64,000 bases of DNA from Blastocatellia bacterium. GTDB taxonomy: Bacteria > Acidobacteriota > Blastocatellia > Chloracidobacteriales > JADJPF01. The notes beneath the pieces are model-generated. The model made no database searches and was not told the DNA's origin. It saw only the letters and a program-made list of their open reading frames with translations. The DNA lies in contig JADJPF010000007.1 of the NCBI GenBank assembly GCA_016713405.1, positions 124,001 through 188,000 of the forward strand, written 5' to 3'. Position 1 is the first letter of the stretch. Each line of letters opens with the position of its first letter. Shown piece by piece: positions 18,049 to 27,120 of this stretch. Position numbers and translations under genes: made by a program.

Positions 18049-19866
18049 ATGATAAAAGATATTAGATTACTTGGCTTTGTTTCAGGAACTAATGAACGGT
18101 ATGAATATTTTACAACCGTAATTGGCCAGGGACTTCATACACACTTTTTTAATGAACAAAATCAAAATGAAACTGGCCCACATGATAGATTTTTCTTAAG
18201 TGGAAACGAAATAGTTATTTATCCAGATAGAATTTACCATCGTGGTAATGGTGGAACATTTTGCGAATATATGTTTGGTATGGAACTGCCAATTAAGGAC
18301 TTATTAAAACCAGAAGTTAATAACCGTCTTGTAATGTATGGCGCACGTTATGATGAAGCAGGAGAACGTATAGTTTTTACTAATAACACTACAGGACAAG
18401 AAAGCATTAATAAAACTTTTGAAGAAGGCCATGCTTTTGCTAATTATTACTTTTTTATTGCTGGTGACATTCAAGGCGATCTAAAAACAATTCAGGAAAC
18501 TTTATTAAGGTTTACTGGTAAAACGCTTAAGCGGTTTGACTTAAGTTTAGATAAAGATGGAGGCTTTTTAGCACAAAAGCTTTACCAAGAAATAAATATT
18601 CCTCGCTGGACAGTTGTTATTGTTAAATTAGTAGATTGTTTTGCTCAGGATTATTATAAAAAGTTTGCAGAAAGTTATAAAAGTGGACAATCTAATTTGC
18701 CACAAGTAAAACAGCAATTTGAAGCTTTAGCTAATCGTTATCAACTTAGTCGGGGAAAAAGAGATAGATTAGAGTTAGATATAATTCAGAAACAAGTAGA
18801 AAACCGTAGCTTAATTGATGAGTACAAAGAAACACTTGCAATGCACCATAATAGCTCACAGGAACAAACATTGCTCTTTAAGTGTAGTCGTTTACGAACC
18901 CTGGCATCACGACGACAAATTCCATTAGAAATTTTTGACCAACTAGATCAAATTATAAAACAACCTGTTGAAGAAAATTCTTTACCAGATTTTATTCTTA
19001 GCCTACAAGATTGTACTAGTAAAATATTTTCCCAAGAATCAGACTATCAATTGACAGAATCAGATCTAGCTATTTTGTTAGAAGCTAGAACCAAAGCACT
19101 TCTTCATCATTATGGGAAATTTGATGATATTTTAATGGAATTAGGCTCAGGGCAAAGTGGTAGAAAAGCAGAACTATTTAGCATTATTGTTGCACATTTA
19201 GAACGCTTTCAATTAGCTTATGAAATTGTTAATAGTGTTGCTTTTATTGATGATTATGAACTTACAGAAGAAGAACTTTACTTGCTAGCTCGTAGCCAAG
19301 ATGTTATTGACAATATAAAAGAAGGGTTTTTTGAACAATTAGTCTTTTGTAACCTTGAGCGTCAACAATATCTTAACCGGTATGGTCGAGAAAGACTACG
19401 TAAGCTAAAAGAATGTACTAAAGCAATCATTTTAGGTGAGCTATTAGCTGATGAAGTAATAATTATTATTCAAACAATTAACTCTCAAGCAAGATTAAGA
19501 CGTATTTTAGACGCTCAGCTACACGAATGTGTCCGAGATATTTATAAAGAACCTCTTTCTAAAATAGAGCAAGAAAGCTTAAGAAATCAGCTAAGCACTA
19601 AACTTAACCAACAAGGCTTAATATCAGGTTTAATTCCAGAAGATCTTTTTGCTAGTTCATTATTTGCTTTAAGAGAAGAATACTTATATATTGATGAATT
19701 ACTGCCGCAAATTGTCGCAAACCGAGATAGACAGCTTAGAGATGACTTTTTAGAAAATAGTGATCTAGATCGATTTCGCACCGAAGAATTAGAACAGCAA
19801 TATTTTCGCAATTTTAAAGTAAGTAATGATACATTAGAGTGGTTTGCTAATGAAGTAAGAAACTAG
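18049..19866 (+). CDS. Uncharacterised 605-residue protein paired with an HTH gene
   Basis: I do not recognise a characterised family. It may correspond to an uncharacterised TIGRFAM such as TIGR04442, but that is a tentative recollection. The first 150 residues look globular with beta character (IKDIRLLGFVSGTNERYEYF, DRFFLSGNEIVIYP). The rest is strongly helical and charged, with coiled-coil-like stretches near 200-280 and 440-560. There is no signal peptide, membrane segment or recognisable nucleotide-binding motif. It probably forms an operon with the HTH gene six bases upstream. No function can be assigned. Confidence 0.8.
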   Translation: MIKDIRLLGFVSGTNERYEYFTTVIGQGLHTHFFNEQNQNETGPHDRFFLSGNEIVIYPDRIYHRGNGGTFCEYMFGMELPIKDLLKPEVNNRLVMYGARYDEAGERIVFTNNTTGQESINKTFEEGHAFANYYFFIAGDIQGDLKTIQETLLRFTGKTLKRFDLSLDKDGGFLAQKLYQEINIPRWTVVIVKLVDCFAQDYYKKFAESYKSGQSNLPQVKQQFEALANRYQLSRGKRDRLELDIIQKQVENRSLIDEYKETLAMHHNSSQEQTLLFKCSRLRTLASRRQIPLEIFDQLDQIIKQPVEENSLPDFILSLQDCTSKIFSQESDYQLTESDLAILLEARTKALLHHYGKFDDILMELGSGQSGRKAELFSIIVAHLERFQLAYEIVNSVAFIDDYELTEEELYLLARSQDVIDNIKEGFFEQLVFCNLERQQYLNRYGRERLRKLKECTKAIILGELLADEVIIIIQTINSQARLRRILDAQLHECVRDIYKEPLSKIEQESLRNQLSTKLNQQGLISGLIPEDLFASSLFALREEYLYIDELLPQIVANRDRQLRDDFLENSDLDRFRTEELEQQYFRNFKVSNDTLEWFANEVRN

Positions 19867-20085
19867 CTTTTACCACTTGGTAAAGAGGGATGTATTTTGA
19901 TTAATGCCTTGTTGTAGTTTAGGGCTTGGGTTATAATTGCTCTGATTTGTCAAATTTCCTAGCAGTTAGCTGTTCTACTTAATAACTTTACATAGAATCT
20001 ATAAAGTTAAGTTTATCTCCAAAATCTGTTTTATCTTTAATGGTAGTTGAGATAATTAATATTAATCCACAATTGGGATTTGATC

Positions 20086-22251
20086 ATGAAAAAGTGTTCT
20101 TCATGTGGTCGAGAGTTTCAGGAGCAAACAACTTTTTGTCCTTTTGATGGAAAAAAGTTAGACGCTCCAGAACCTGCGGATGTAGATAAATTTTTAGGCA
20201 CAGTCTTAGACGGAAAATACTGTGTTGAATCTAAAATTGGTCAAGGTGGTATGGGCAATGTTTATAAAGCTAAACACGTCCATATGGATACTATGGTGGC
20301 TGTAAAAATCTTACATCCACATCTAGTCTCTGACCAAACTACAGTAGAAAGATTTCGACGTGAAGCAAGAGCAGCAATTACTGTAAATCACCCTAATGCT
20401 ATACATGTGATGGACTTTGGAGTTACTGGAGATAAAACTGTTTACTTAGTAATGGAGTTTTTGGAAGGGATTAGCTTACGTAAATTACTAGAAATAGAAA
20501 GGTGTTTAACGCCAGAAAAAGCCTTAAATATTATGAAACAAGTATGTGCTGCTGTAGATACAGCACATAGCAAAGGCATTATTCATAGAGACTTAAAACC
20601 GGATAATATTGTAATAGTTGCTCATGGTACACCTAGCGAGCTAGTAAAAGTGCTAGATTTTTCTATTGCTAAACTTAAAGCAGCTAGCGAAGGGCCAGTA
20701 AATCTTACCCAACAAGGCATGGTAGTAGGTACTCCTCAATATATGTCTCCAGAACAAGCCGAAGGCCAGGAACTAGACACTCGTTCAGATTTATATAGCT
20801 TAGGTGTAATTATGTATGAAATGTTGACAGGAGATCTTCCTTTCAAAGCTACAACACCAATGGCTTTAATTCTTAAACATATTCATGCTTTACCTAGGCC
20901 ACTAAGAGAGTTAAAAGAAAATATTTCTCCTGCTTTAGAGGCAGTTGTTTTAAGAACATTAGCTAAAAAACGAGAAGATCGGCCACAATCAGCAACCATA
21001 TTAGCTGAACAATTAGAAGAAGCTATGTCTCAAGAAAATGTGTCTATTAGACCAGAGACATCTCCTGTAATTGTACGTCCAACAGGTGAAGCTATGATGG
21101 GAGGAGCTAAAGGAATAAAGCCTGCTCAACCAATTGGTGCTTATCCAGCAGGTGCTACTGCTCCTTTAAGCTTACCAAACGAAGTAAAAATGCAGTCTTC
21201 TAGCTCAATGGACTATAGCGGGGATTTATCCTTAGATCCTAGAGATGCTAGTCGTGCAGCCAATAAAGTTAGTTCTGGTGGTTTAGCAGGACGACCACAA
21301 ACAAATCCTATAAATGGTTCTCGTCCAAATGCAGTAAAAAGCATTCCTCCCCAAGTTATTTCTACTCCTATTGCTGGTTCAGAAGAAAATACTACTTCTA
21401 AACCTAACAACACTAGCCGACTATTGGTAATAATGGCTGGAGCTTTTTTTGCCATTATACTTGGGTTAATAATTTATTTCTTTTTCTTTAATGAACCAGC
21501 TAAAGTTGGTAATACTACAGGAAATGACAATAAAGATTTCAAACCTTGGTTGGATAAAATGCAAATGGTTTCTGTTCCAACAGGTACATATATGATGGGA
21601 CGTGAAGTAGAAAAAGGTGTTCCTATAGATTCTACACCAGCACATCTAGTAAAAGTACCAGCATTTTTAATCGGTAGATATGAAGTAACCAATAAACAAT
21701 ATCAAGAATATCTTAAAGCTACTAATCGCTCCGGGCCAGAAGGTTGGACAGGTTCAGAGTTTGTAGCAGGACAAGAAGAGTTTGCTGTAAGTGGTATTTC
21801 TTGGGATGAAGCAAATGCTTATTGTCAATGGCTTTCTACTCAATCGGGTCTTAAGTTTCGTTTGTTAACAGAAGCTGAATGGGAATATGCGGCTCGTGGT
21901 ACAGATAACCGACTTTATCCTTGGGGAACAGATTGGGATTCAACAAAAACCGTTTCAGGTGAAAGCAATAACGCTAGCATAGTGGCTGTTACATCTGCTT
22001 TACTTACTAATGATCGTAGTCCTTACGGTATTATTGGAATGTGTGGGAACGTTTTTGAATGGACAGCTAGCCCAGTAACGCTTTATCCTAACTCCGCAGC
22101 TAAAATAGAGCCTTGCAATGAATGTAGGATAATTCGTGGGGGTAGTTATAAATCTAAAAAAGAAGTACTTCAAAATACTAACCGGTTTTGGCAGCCAAAT
22201 GACTTTAGAGATAATAGGGTAGGCTTTCGTTTAGGTGCAGATTTACCTTAA
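20086..22251 (+). CDS. Zinc-ribbon Ser/Thr kinase fused to a formylglycine-generating-enzyme-like domain
   Basis: Start ATG 20086 is preferred over the TTG two codons earlier. The 721-residue protein has a zinc ribbon (CSSCG at 4-8, CPFDG at 18-22) and a kinase domain with IGQGGMGNVY at 51-60, VAVK with Lys74, HRDLKPDN at 167-174, DFS at 191-193 and GTPQYMSPEQ. A Pro/Ser-rich linker follows, then one membrane helix at about 445-467 and a C-terminal FGE-sulfatase (SUMF1-like) domain at about 490-720. The last contains VPTGTYMMGR, YEVTNKQYQEY, LTEAEWEYAARG, GNVFEWTAS and RGGSY. By topology the FGE-like domain should be outside the cytoplasm. In many such fusions it is a binding module, not an enzyme. 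Confidence 0.92.
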   Translation: MKKCSSCGREFQEQTTFCPFDGKKLDAPEPADVDKFLGTVLDGKYCVESKIGQGGMGNVYKAKHVHMDTMVAVKILHPHLVSDQTTVERFRREARAAITVNHPNAIHVMDFGVTGDKTVYLVMEFLEGISLRKLLEIERCLTPEKALNIMKQVCAAVDTAHSKGIIHRDLKPDNIVIVAHGTPSELVKVLDFSIAKLKAASEGPVNLTQQGMVVGTPQYMSPEQAEGQELDTRSDLYSLGVIMYEMLTGDLPFKATTPMALILKHIHALPRPLRELKENISPALEAVVLRTLAKKREDRPQSATILAEQLEEAMSQENVSIRPETSPVIVRPTGEAMMGGAKGIKPAQPIGAYPAGATAPLSLPNEVKMQSSSSMDYSGDLSLDPRDASRAANKVSSGGLAGRPQTNPINGSRPNAVKSIPPQVISTPIAGSEENTTSKPNNTSRLLVIMAGAFFAIILGLIIYFFFFNEPAKVGNTTGNDNKDFKPWLDKMQMVSVPTGTYMMGREVEKGVPIDSTPAHLVKVPAFLIGRYEVTNKQYQEYLKATNRSGPEGWTGSEFVAGQEEFAVSGISWDEANAYCQWLSTQSGLKFRLLTEAEWEYAARGTDNRLYPWGTDWDSTKTVSGESNNASIVAVTSALLTNDRSPYGIIGMCGNVFEWTASPVTLYPNSAAKIEPCNECRIIRGGSYKSKKEVLQNTNRFWQPNDFRDNRVGFRLGADLP

Positions 22252-22272
22252 ACAAAAACTTTTAAAAAATAA

Positions 22273-22296
22273 AAAAGGGGCTTTAATGCCCCTTTT
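22273..22296. terminator. Bidirectional terminator
   Basis: AAAAGGGGC at 22273-22281 pairs with GCCCCTTTT at 22288-22296. The stem is flanked by A and T runs. It sits between the kinase-FGE gene and the convergent rhodanese gene. Confidence 0.85.
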
Positions 22297-22320
22297 GCTT
22301 TTCTGAAAAATTTTGGAAAC

Positions 22321-22734
22321 CTACTCAACAGCAACAATGTCTATAGGATATTTAGCTGCTTCCCAAGCTAGTTGACCGCCTTTTAATGCTGCTACTTTAG
22401 TGTAACCTTTGTCCATCAAAATTCTTGCAGCACGTCCGCTTGAACCTTCATTTGAACAAGAACACACTGTAACTATAAGTTTATCTTTAGGTAATTTATC
22501 TAGATTTTTCTCTATTTCAGCTAAAGGAATACGAACTGCACCTTTAATTAGTGAACCTGCATGCCCACGTACATCTAGTACTAGTAGGTTTTCTTTTTTG
22601 TCCATTTTGGTTTTTAACTCTTCTATTGTAATAAGTTGAACTCCATTAGGTAAGCTTTGCTGTATGGGTGCTATTGCCCAAACAGTTGCTACACTAACTA
22701 AAATTAAAAGCAATAAATTAAGTATTTTTAACAT
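22321..22734 (-). CDS. Exported rhodanese-like protein
   Basis: Start ATG 22734 is chosen because AAGGAG lies about eleven bases upstream and the product then begins with a signal peptide (MLKILNLLLLILVSVATVWA). An earlier in-frame ATG would bury it. The 137-residue protein is a single rhodanese domain. DVRGHAGSLIKGAVRIPLAEI is the typical CH2A region (given in full as 21 residues only by family pattern: DVRG then KGAVRIP). The active-site loop CSCSNEGSSGRAA carries the candidate catalytic Cys. The substrate is unknown. Sulfurtransfer or redox functions outside the cytoplasm are possible. Confidence 0.85.
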   Translation of the reverse strand: MLKILNLLLLILVSVATVWAIAPIQQSLPNGVQLITIEELKTKMDKKENLLVLDVRGHAGSLIKGAVRIPLAEIEKNLDKLPKDKLIVTVCSCSNEGSSGRAARILMDKGYTKVAALKGGQLAWEAAKYPIDIVAVE

Positions 22735-22906
22735 TAACTTATTAGTCTCCTTAAGTATTAATAATTTTGTGATTGATAAGATTATAATAGAACTCTTTTC
22801 GGTTGCTGGCAAAGCAAACTTATTGATTTAATGATTTCTATTTTGCATGCTTAGTAAGTTGATATATTATGGGAATCTTATCTAAACAGATGGACAGATC
22901 CTACTT

Positions 22907-24163
22907 ATGAAAAAAAAGATTTGCGCTGTATGTAACCAAGAATGGCCCGAAGGCATGAAACATTGCCCTAAAGATGGTGCTAGGTTAACTACATTAATAC
23001 AAAGACTGGAATCAGGTGACATCTTAGCCGACAAGTATCATATTATTGAAACAATTGGCGAAGGAGCTATGGGAACTGTTTATAAAGCAAAACGTTCCAT
23101 TATTGAAGACTTTGTAGCTGTAAAAACTTTAAGACCTGAACTAATTTCTAGCCCTGTTGCAATTGAACGTTTTCGCCGTGAAGCTCAAGCTTCTGGTCGT
23201 ATCCGCCACCCTAATGCTATTTCAATTTTTGACTTTGGTGTTGCCGATGGAATAGCTTTTCTTGTGATGGAATTTTTAGAAGGCTTAACACTAAGACAAA
23301 TACTTAATAATGATAGTCCACTACCAATAAAACGAACGGTAAAAATATTTTTACAAATTTGCGGAGCAGTACAAAGAGCGCATCGTAAAGGCGTGATACA
23401 TCGCGACTTAAAACCAGAAAATATTATTTTAGAAGAATTTGAAGGTCTAGGAGAAACCGTTAAGGTAATAGATTTTAGTTTAGCTAAATTGAAAATTGCT
23501 GGTGCTTCAATGCAAAGCTTAACGGAAAAAGGGCGTGTAGCAGGTACGCCTTATTATATGTCGCCTGAACAATGGTTAGATAAAGAACTTGATCCTCGTA
23601 CAGATGTTTATTCTTTAGGAGTAATGCTTTATGAAGCTTTGACTAAGAGAATGCCTTTTGAGGCTGATACTATTATGGAACTAGCAAAAAAACACGTCCA
23701 AGCCTCTCCTACTCCACTAAATGTTTGGCGGGCAGAAATACCACAAAAAGTTTCTGAAGTAATATTAAAATCTATGTCTAAAAAGGCCGAAGATCGTCAA
23801 CAGTCTGCCCTTTCTTTAGGTCAAGAACTTCGTGCCGCAGCAGGTTTAGAAAGTGATGAAGATGCTTTACCCTATCAATTAAAACGTCTTAACCCAACTA
23901 CATCTTCTCTAAATGGAGCTTTAATTATTTATACAAGACCACCTAATAGCAATGTTTACTTAAATAATCATTACGTAGGTACTTCAGATGATCGAGGGTC
24001 ATTGCTGCTACAAAAAATTCCTCTAGGACAGTACAAAGCAACAATAGTAAGAATTGGTTATCAAGATTGGGAACAAGATGTAGAAATTGGTCAAGGTGCT
24101 TCTACTGTAGAAGCAAGGCTAGAACCTAAAAAAGAAGTTGTTGTAAATGAGTCGACAAACTAA
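22907..24163 (+). CDS. Zinc-ribbon Ser/Thr kinase with C-terminal PEGA domain
   Basis: A 418-residue protein with a zinc ribbon (CAVCNQEW at 6-13, CPKDG at 20-24) and a kinase domain: IGEGAMGTVYKAK, VAVKTL, HRDLKPEN, DFSLAK (DFS in place of DFG) and GTPYYMSPEQW. A PEGA domain at about 336-405 (GALIIYTRPPNSNVYLNN and VGTSDDRGSLLLQKIPLGQY) follows. PEGA domains are thought to bind surface or envelope components, but no membrane helix is visible between kinase and PEGA. The next gene overlaps its 3' end by 17 bases, so the two are coupled. Confidence 0.9.
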   Translation: MKKKICAVCNQEWPEGMKHCPKDGARLTTLIQRLESGDILADKYHIIETIGEGAMGTVYKAKRSIIEDFVAVKTLRPELISSPVAIERFRREAQASGRIRHPNAISIFDFGVADGIAFLVMEFLEGLTLRQILNNDSPLPIKRTVKIFLQICGAVQRAHRKGVIHRDLKPENIILEEFEGLGETVKVIDFSLAKLKIAGASMQSLTEKGRVAGTPYYMSPEQWLDKELDPRTDVYSLGVMLYEALTKRMPFEADTIMELAKKHVQASPTPLNVWRAEIPQKVSEVILKSMSKKAEDRQQSALSLGQELRAAAGLESDEDALPYQLKRLNPTTSSLNGALIIYTRPPNSNVYLNNHYVGTSDDRGSLLLQKIPLGQYKATIVRIGYQDWEQDVEIGQGASTVEARLEPKKEVVVNESTN

Positions 24164-24907
24164 AGAACTTGCACCAGAACGAATAACCAAAATAAAGCAA
24201 CAAGTCTACCAAGCTACTTTGCTAGATGGTTATCCTAGGAAAAAGCGCTTTATTATTCGTTTTGCTGCCTTTTTAGCTTACTTGTTAGTTTCTTTAATTG
24301 GTTTAACAATGCGTTGGCAAATGCTAGGCGGAAGTGACCGACATGGCGATATTCCACTAACACAACCTATAATTTATGTTTTTTGGCATAACCGAATTTT
24401 GCCTGCGACTTGGTATTTTCGTAAAATGGGCATTGTAGTAATGACTAGTCAAAGTTATGATGGTGAAATTATTGCCCGGATGATACAGCTTTTTGGCTAT
24501 GGTGCCTCGCGTGGCTCTACAACACGAGGCGGAAGCAAATCATTAAGAGAAATGGCTAGTTGTTTACAAGCAGGTTTTGACGTTGCTTTTACAATTGATG
24601 GGCCAAAGGCCCGATTTATCAGGCTAAACCAGGTGCAATACAGCTAGCAAAACTAACAGGTTGTCCAATTTTACCCGTTTGTCAAACACCAATGAATTAT
24701 TGGGAGCTAAAAAGTTGGGATCGGTTTCGTATACCTAAATTTTTTTCTCGCGGCTTAATTGCTTATGCTCCAGCAATTTATGTTTCTCGTGATAGCGATG
24801 AACAAGAAGTTGAAACTAAACAAACTGAGTTACAAAATGCTTTAGATAAATTACATATAGAAAGCGAAAATTGGATTAAAAATAAAGGAAAAATAACTAG
24901 AAGCTAA
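24147..24907 (+). pseudogene. DUF374-type lysophospholipid acyltransferase-like protein, frameshifted
   Basis: The frame from ATG 24147 encodes an N-terminal membrane segment, YVFWHNRILPATWYF, TSQSYDGEIIAR and FTIDGP, the DUF374/LPLAT pattern. At 24608-24609 the expected GGG of PKGPIYQAKPG is only GG, and the frame ends shortly after. The other frame continues AKPGAIQLAKLTGCPILP to the stop at 24907. One added G restores a protein of about 253 residues. DUF374 proteins are thought to acylate lipids such as lipid A or phospholipid precursors at the membrane. It overlaps the upstream kinase by 17 bases and the downstream gene by one. Confidence 0.8.
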
Positions 24908-25368
24908 TGCTTTATTTAATAGATGGGAATAATGTAATGGGGCGTAAACGAACTAGGCAAGAGCTTTTAAGCTTACTAGCTAGTTTTGTCTATCATAAAA
25001 AAGCTAAAGTTCATGTTATTTTTGATGGTGCGCCTGATCCACATCATCCAGAAGGGTCTGCCTATCATGGAGTAAAAATTTCCTATAGCCAACGAGGTAA
25101 AGACGCAGATAGTAAAATCAGAAACTTTGTTGAAAGAGCTTCTAATCCACGCCAATTAACTGTTGTTACTTCTGATCGTTCACTAGCTAGTTACAGCAAA
25201 ATTCATAGCGTAAAACATTTAGAAACAGCAGAATTTCTAGCTTTAATTGGAGAAATAAAGCAAAAAGAAACACTTCAAAAACAAGATAACAAGCCACAAG
25301 TTAAAGGTGAATTAAAAGAATGGCTACGTTATTTTGGCTTTGAACCCCACGAAGCAGATCAAGACTAA
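24907..25368 (+). CDS. YacP-like NYN domain ribonuclease
   Basis: A 153-residue protein. The N terminus YLIDGNNVMGRK with the conserved Asp, IFDGAPDPHHP with the second Asp, KDADSKI, and VVTSDRSLASY form the PIN-like acidic centre of NYN/YacP (Rae1) proteins, which cleave RNA, Rae1 on the ribosome. The family is about 160-170 residues, so this is full length. The start codon overlaps the stop of the acyltransferase gene (TAATG), indicating an operon. Confidence 0.85.
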   Translation: MLYLIDGNNVMGRKRTRQELLSLLASFVYHKKAKVHVIFDGAPDPHHPEGSAYHGVKISYSQRGKDADSKIRNFVERASNPRQLTVVTSDRSLASYSKIHSVKHLETAEFLALIGEIKQKETLQKQDNKPQVKGELKEWLRYFGFEPHEADQD

Positions 25369-25372
25369 AAAA

Positions 25373-26844
25373 TTAATTTTCTCTATTCCAACTTGGGGGC
25401 AGCATTCGCCGTCGGCCATCGCTAGTTAATTTTGCGCCAGGTTCTTTCTTTTGATCCCAAAGCTTACAAGTTACTTCTTTATGTAGTTGGTCTAGTGCTT
25501 CACAATAGTTAGTGTAATTACATCGGCGGATTTCTTGACCTTGACCAAGTTTCATCTTCAAAAACCAATCAGGATCAGCTAAAGATTGACGAGCAGAAGC
25601 AATAATGTCAGCTTTTTGTTCTTGCAAAGTTTGTTCTGCTAATTCAAAAGTAGAAATTCCGCCCGCAGTAATTACAGGTGTATTAAACCCTTCGTTATTA
25701 ATGGTTTGTTTAATTTGCTGAGCAAGCGTTATATTCCGACCAAATGGGCCTAGCTCATCAGAATTCATTGTTGGCATACATTCATAACCACTTGGGCCGG
25801 TGTAAGGGTAAACGGCAGCACCTACTTTAGGCGGTTTTGCATCTTCAAACTTGCCGCCTTTGGAAATGGAAAGAAAATCAAAGCCAGCGCGGGCAAATTC
25901 TAAACCAAAATAAATTGCATCATCAATTCTATTTCCGTCTGAAATTACTTCATCACCTAAAAACCTAACTCCTACAACGTAATCATCGCCTACAGCTTTA
26001 CGAACAGCCCTATAAACTTCAAGTGGGAGTTTGACGCGGTTTTCTCGCGCTCCTCCATAACCATCTGTTCTCTTGTTACGCGCACTTAAAAAAGATGCCA
26101 TTGTATAAGCGTGTGCATAGTGGAGTTCTACACCATCAAAGCCTGCCTGACGCGCTCTTAGAGCAGCACTAGCAAAAATATCTGGCAAAACTTCAGGTAA
26201 ATTTTTAATATGTGGCAAATGTTCATCAGTAACACGTTCTCGATAGCCATAACGCAAAGATTCTAGTTCGCGCTCATTCATTACTTGATCTTGTAACTCA
26301 TCTGAGGCTTGAGCTAAAAATTACGGATTTCTGTTTCAGCTAGATTTAGCCAATGCTCTGAGTTTAGAACTTGGGCTAGCTTTTCTCGGTGCTGGTTAGT
26401 GATTTTTAGAAAACGAGAAAAATATTTTTCTGCTTCGGGTCGGCGTTTTACAGAGAGAAAATCTATAATTTGAATAAAAAATTTAGTTTCGCCCTGGCTT
26501 TCATCTTTTACTCTTTGGACTAATTTGCTAAGACCTTCAATAAAGCGGTCATGACCAATTCTAAGAAGTGGCCCGCTAGGAACGTCACGAACTCCAGTTG
26601 CTTCAACTACAATTGCTCCAGGTCGTCCTGCTGCAAAACGACCGTACCAATCTAAATTATCTTCTGTTACAAAACCATCTTCGGTTGCTCGCCAAGGCAC
26701 CATAGCCGGCACCCAAGTTCGACTAGTTAAAGTAAGATTTCCTATTTTTATTGGTTGAAAAAGTAGCGCAGTTTTGGCTTCTTCTACTGTAGGCCAATGA
26801 GTTTCATTTAATTTATAGCGAATACCATTTGGAGGATACCACAT
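25373..26844 (-). pseudogene. NADH:flavin oxidoreductase (Old Yellow Enzyme family), frameshifted
   Basis: The N-terminal part (from ATG 26844) has FQPIKIGNLTLTSRTWVPAM and RPGAIVVEATGV, the C-terminal part FDGVELHYAHAYTMASFLS, RNKRTDGYGG, VVGVRFLGDE and the FMN-phosphate region TAGGIST. Together they form the TIM barrel of an FMN-dependent ene-reductase-like enzyme. The frame breaks at the five A of 26316-26320. Six would join the halves (RNFLAQASDELQ). The restored protein would have about 490 residues. The substrate is unknown. The gene is convergent with the YacP-like gene, four bases apart. Confidence 0.8.
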
Positions 26845-27120
26845 AAGTTTATTGATGATGCCTTTTTGTAGGATTATTTTATTGCTGCTTAATGATTTAT
26901 TGCTAGGGCTATTAATTTAACCAAGTGCTGCTAAAATAACAACAGTTAATAACAGGATAAAAATGTTAAAAGCAAAGTTTTGCAACCGTCAATTTGTTGT
27001 TAGCGTTAAGTGCTGTTAATCCGCAAAAATTTGCATCTCAACTAAGCCAAAACTTAAATTTTGGTGATTTTTCAGATACGCATTTTTACTTTCTAATAAA
27101 GTTTGGAGAAAATATTCTTA

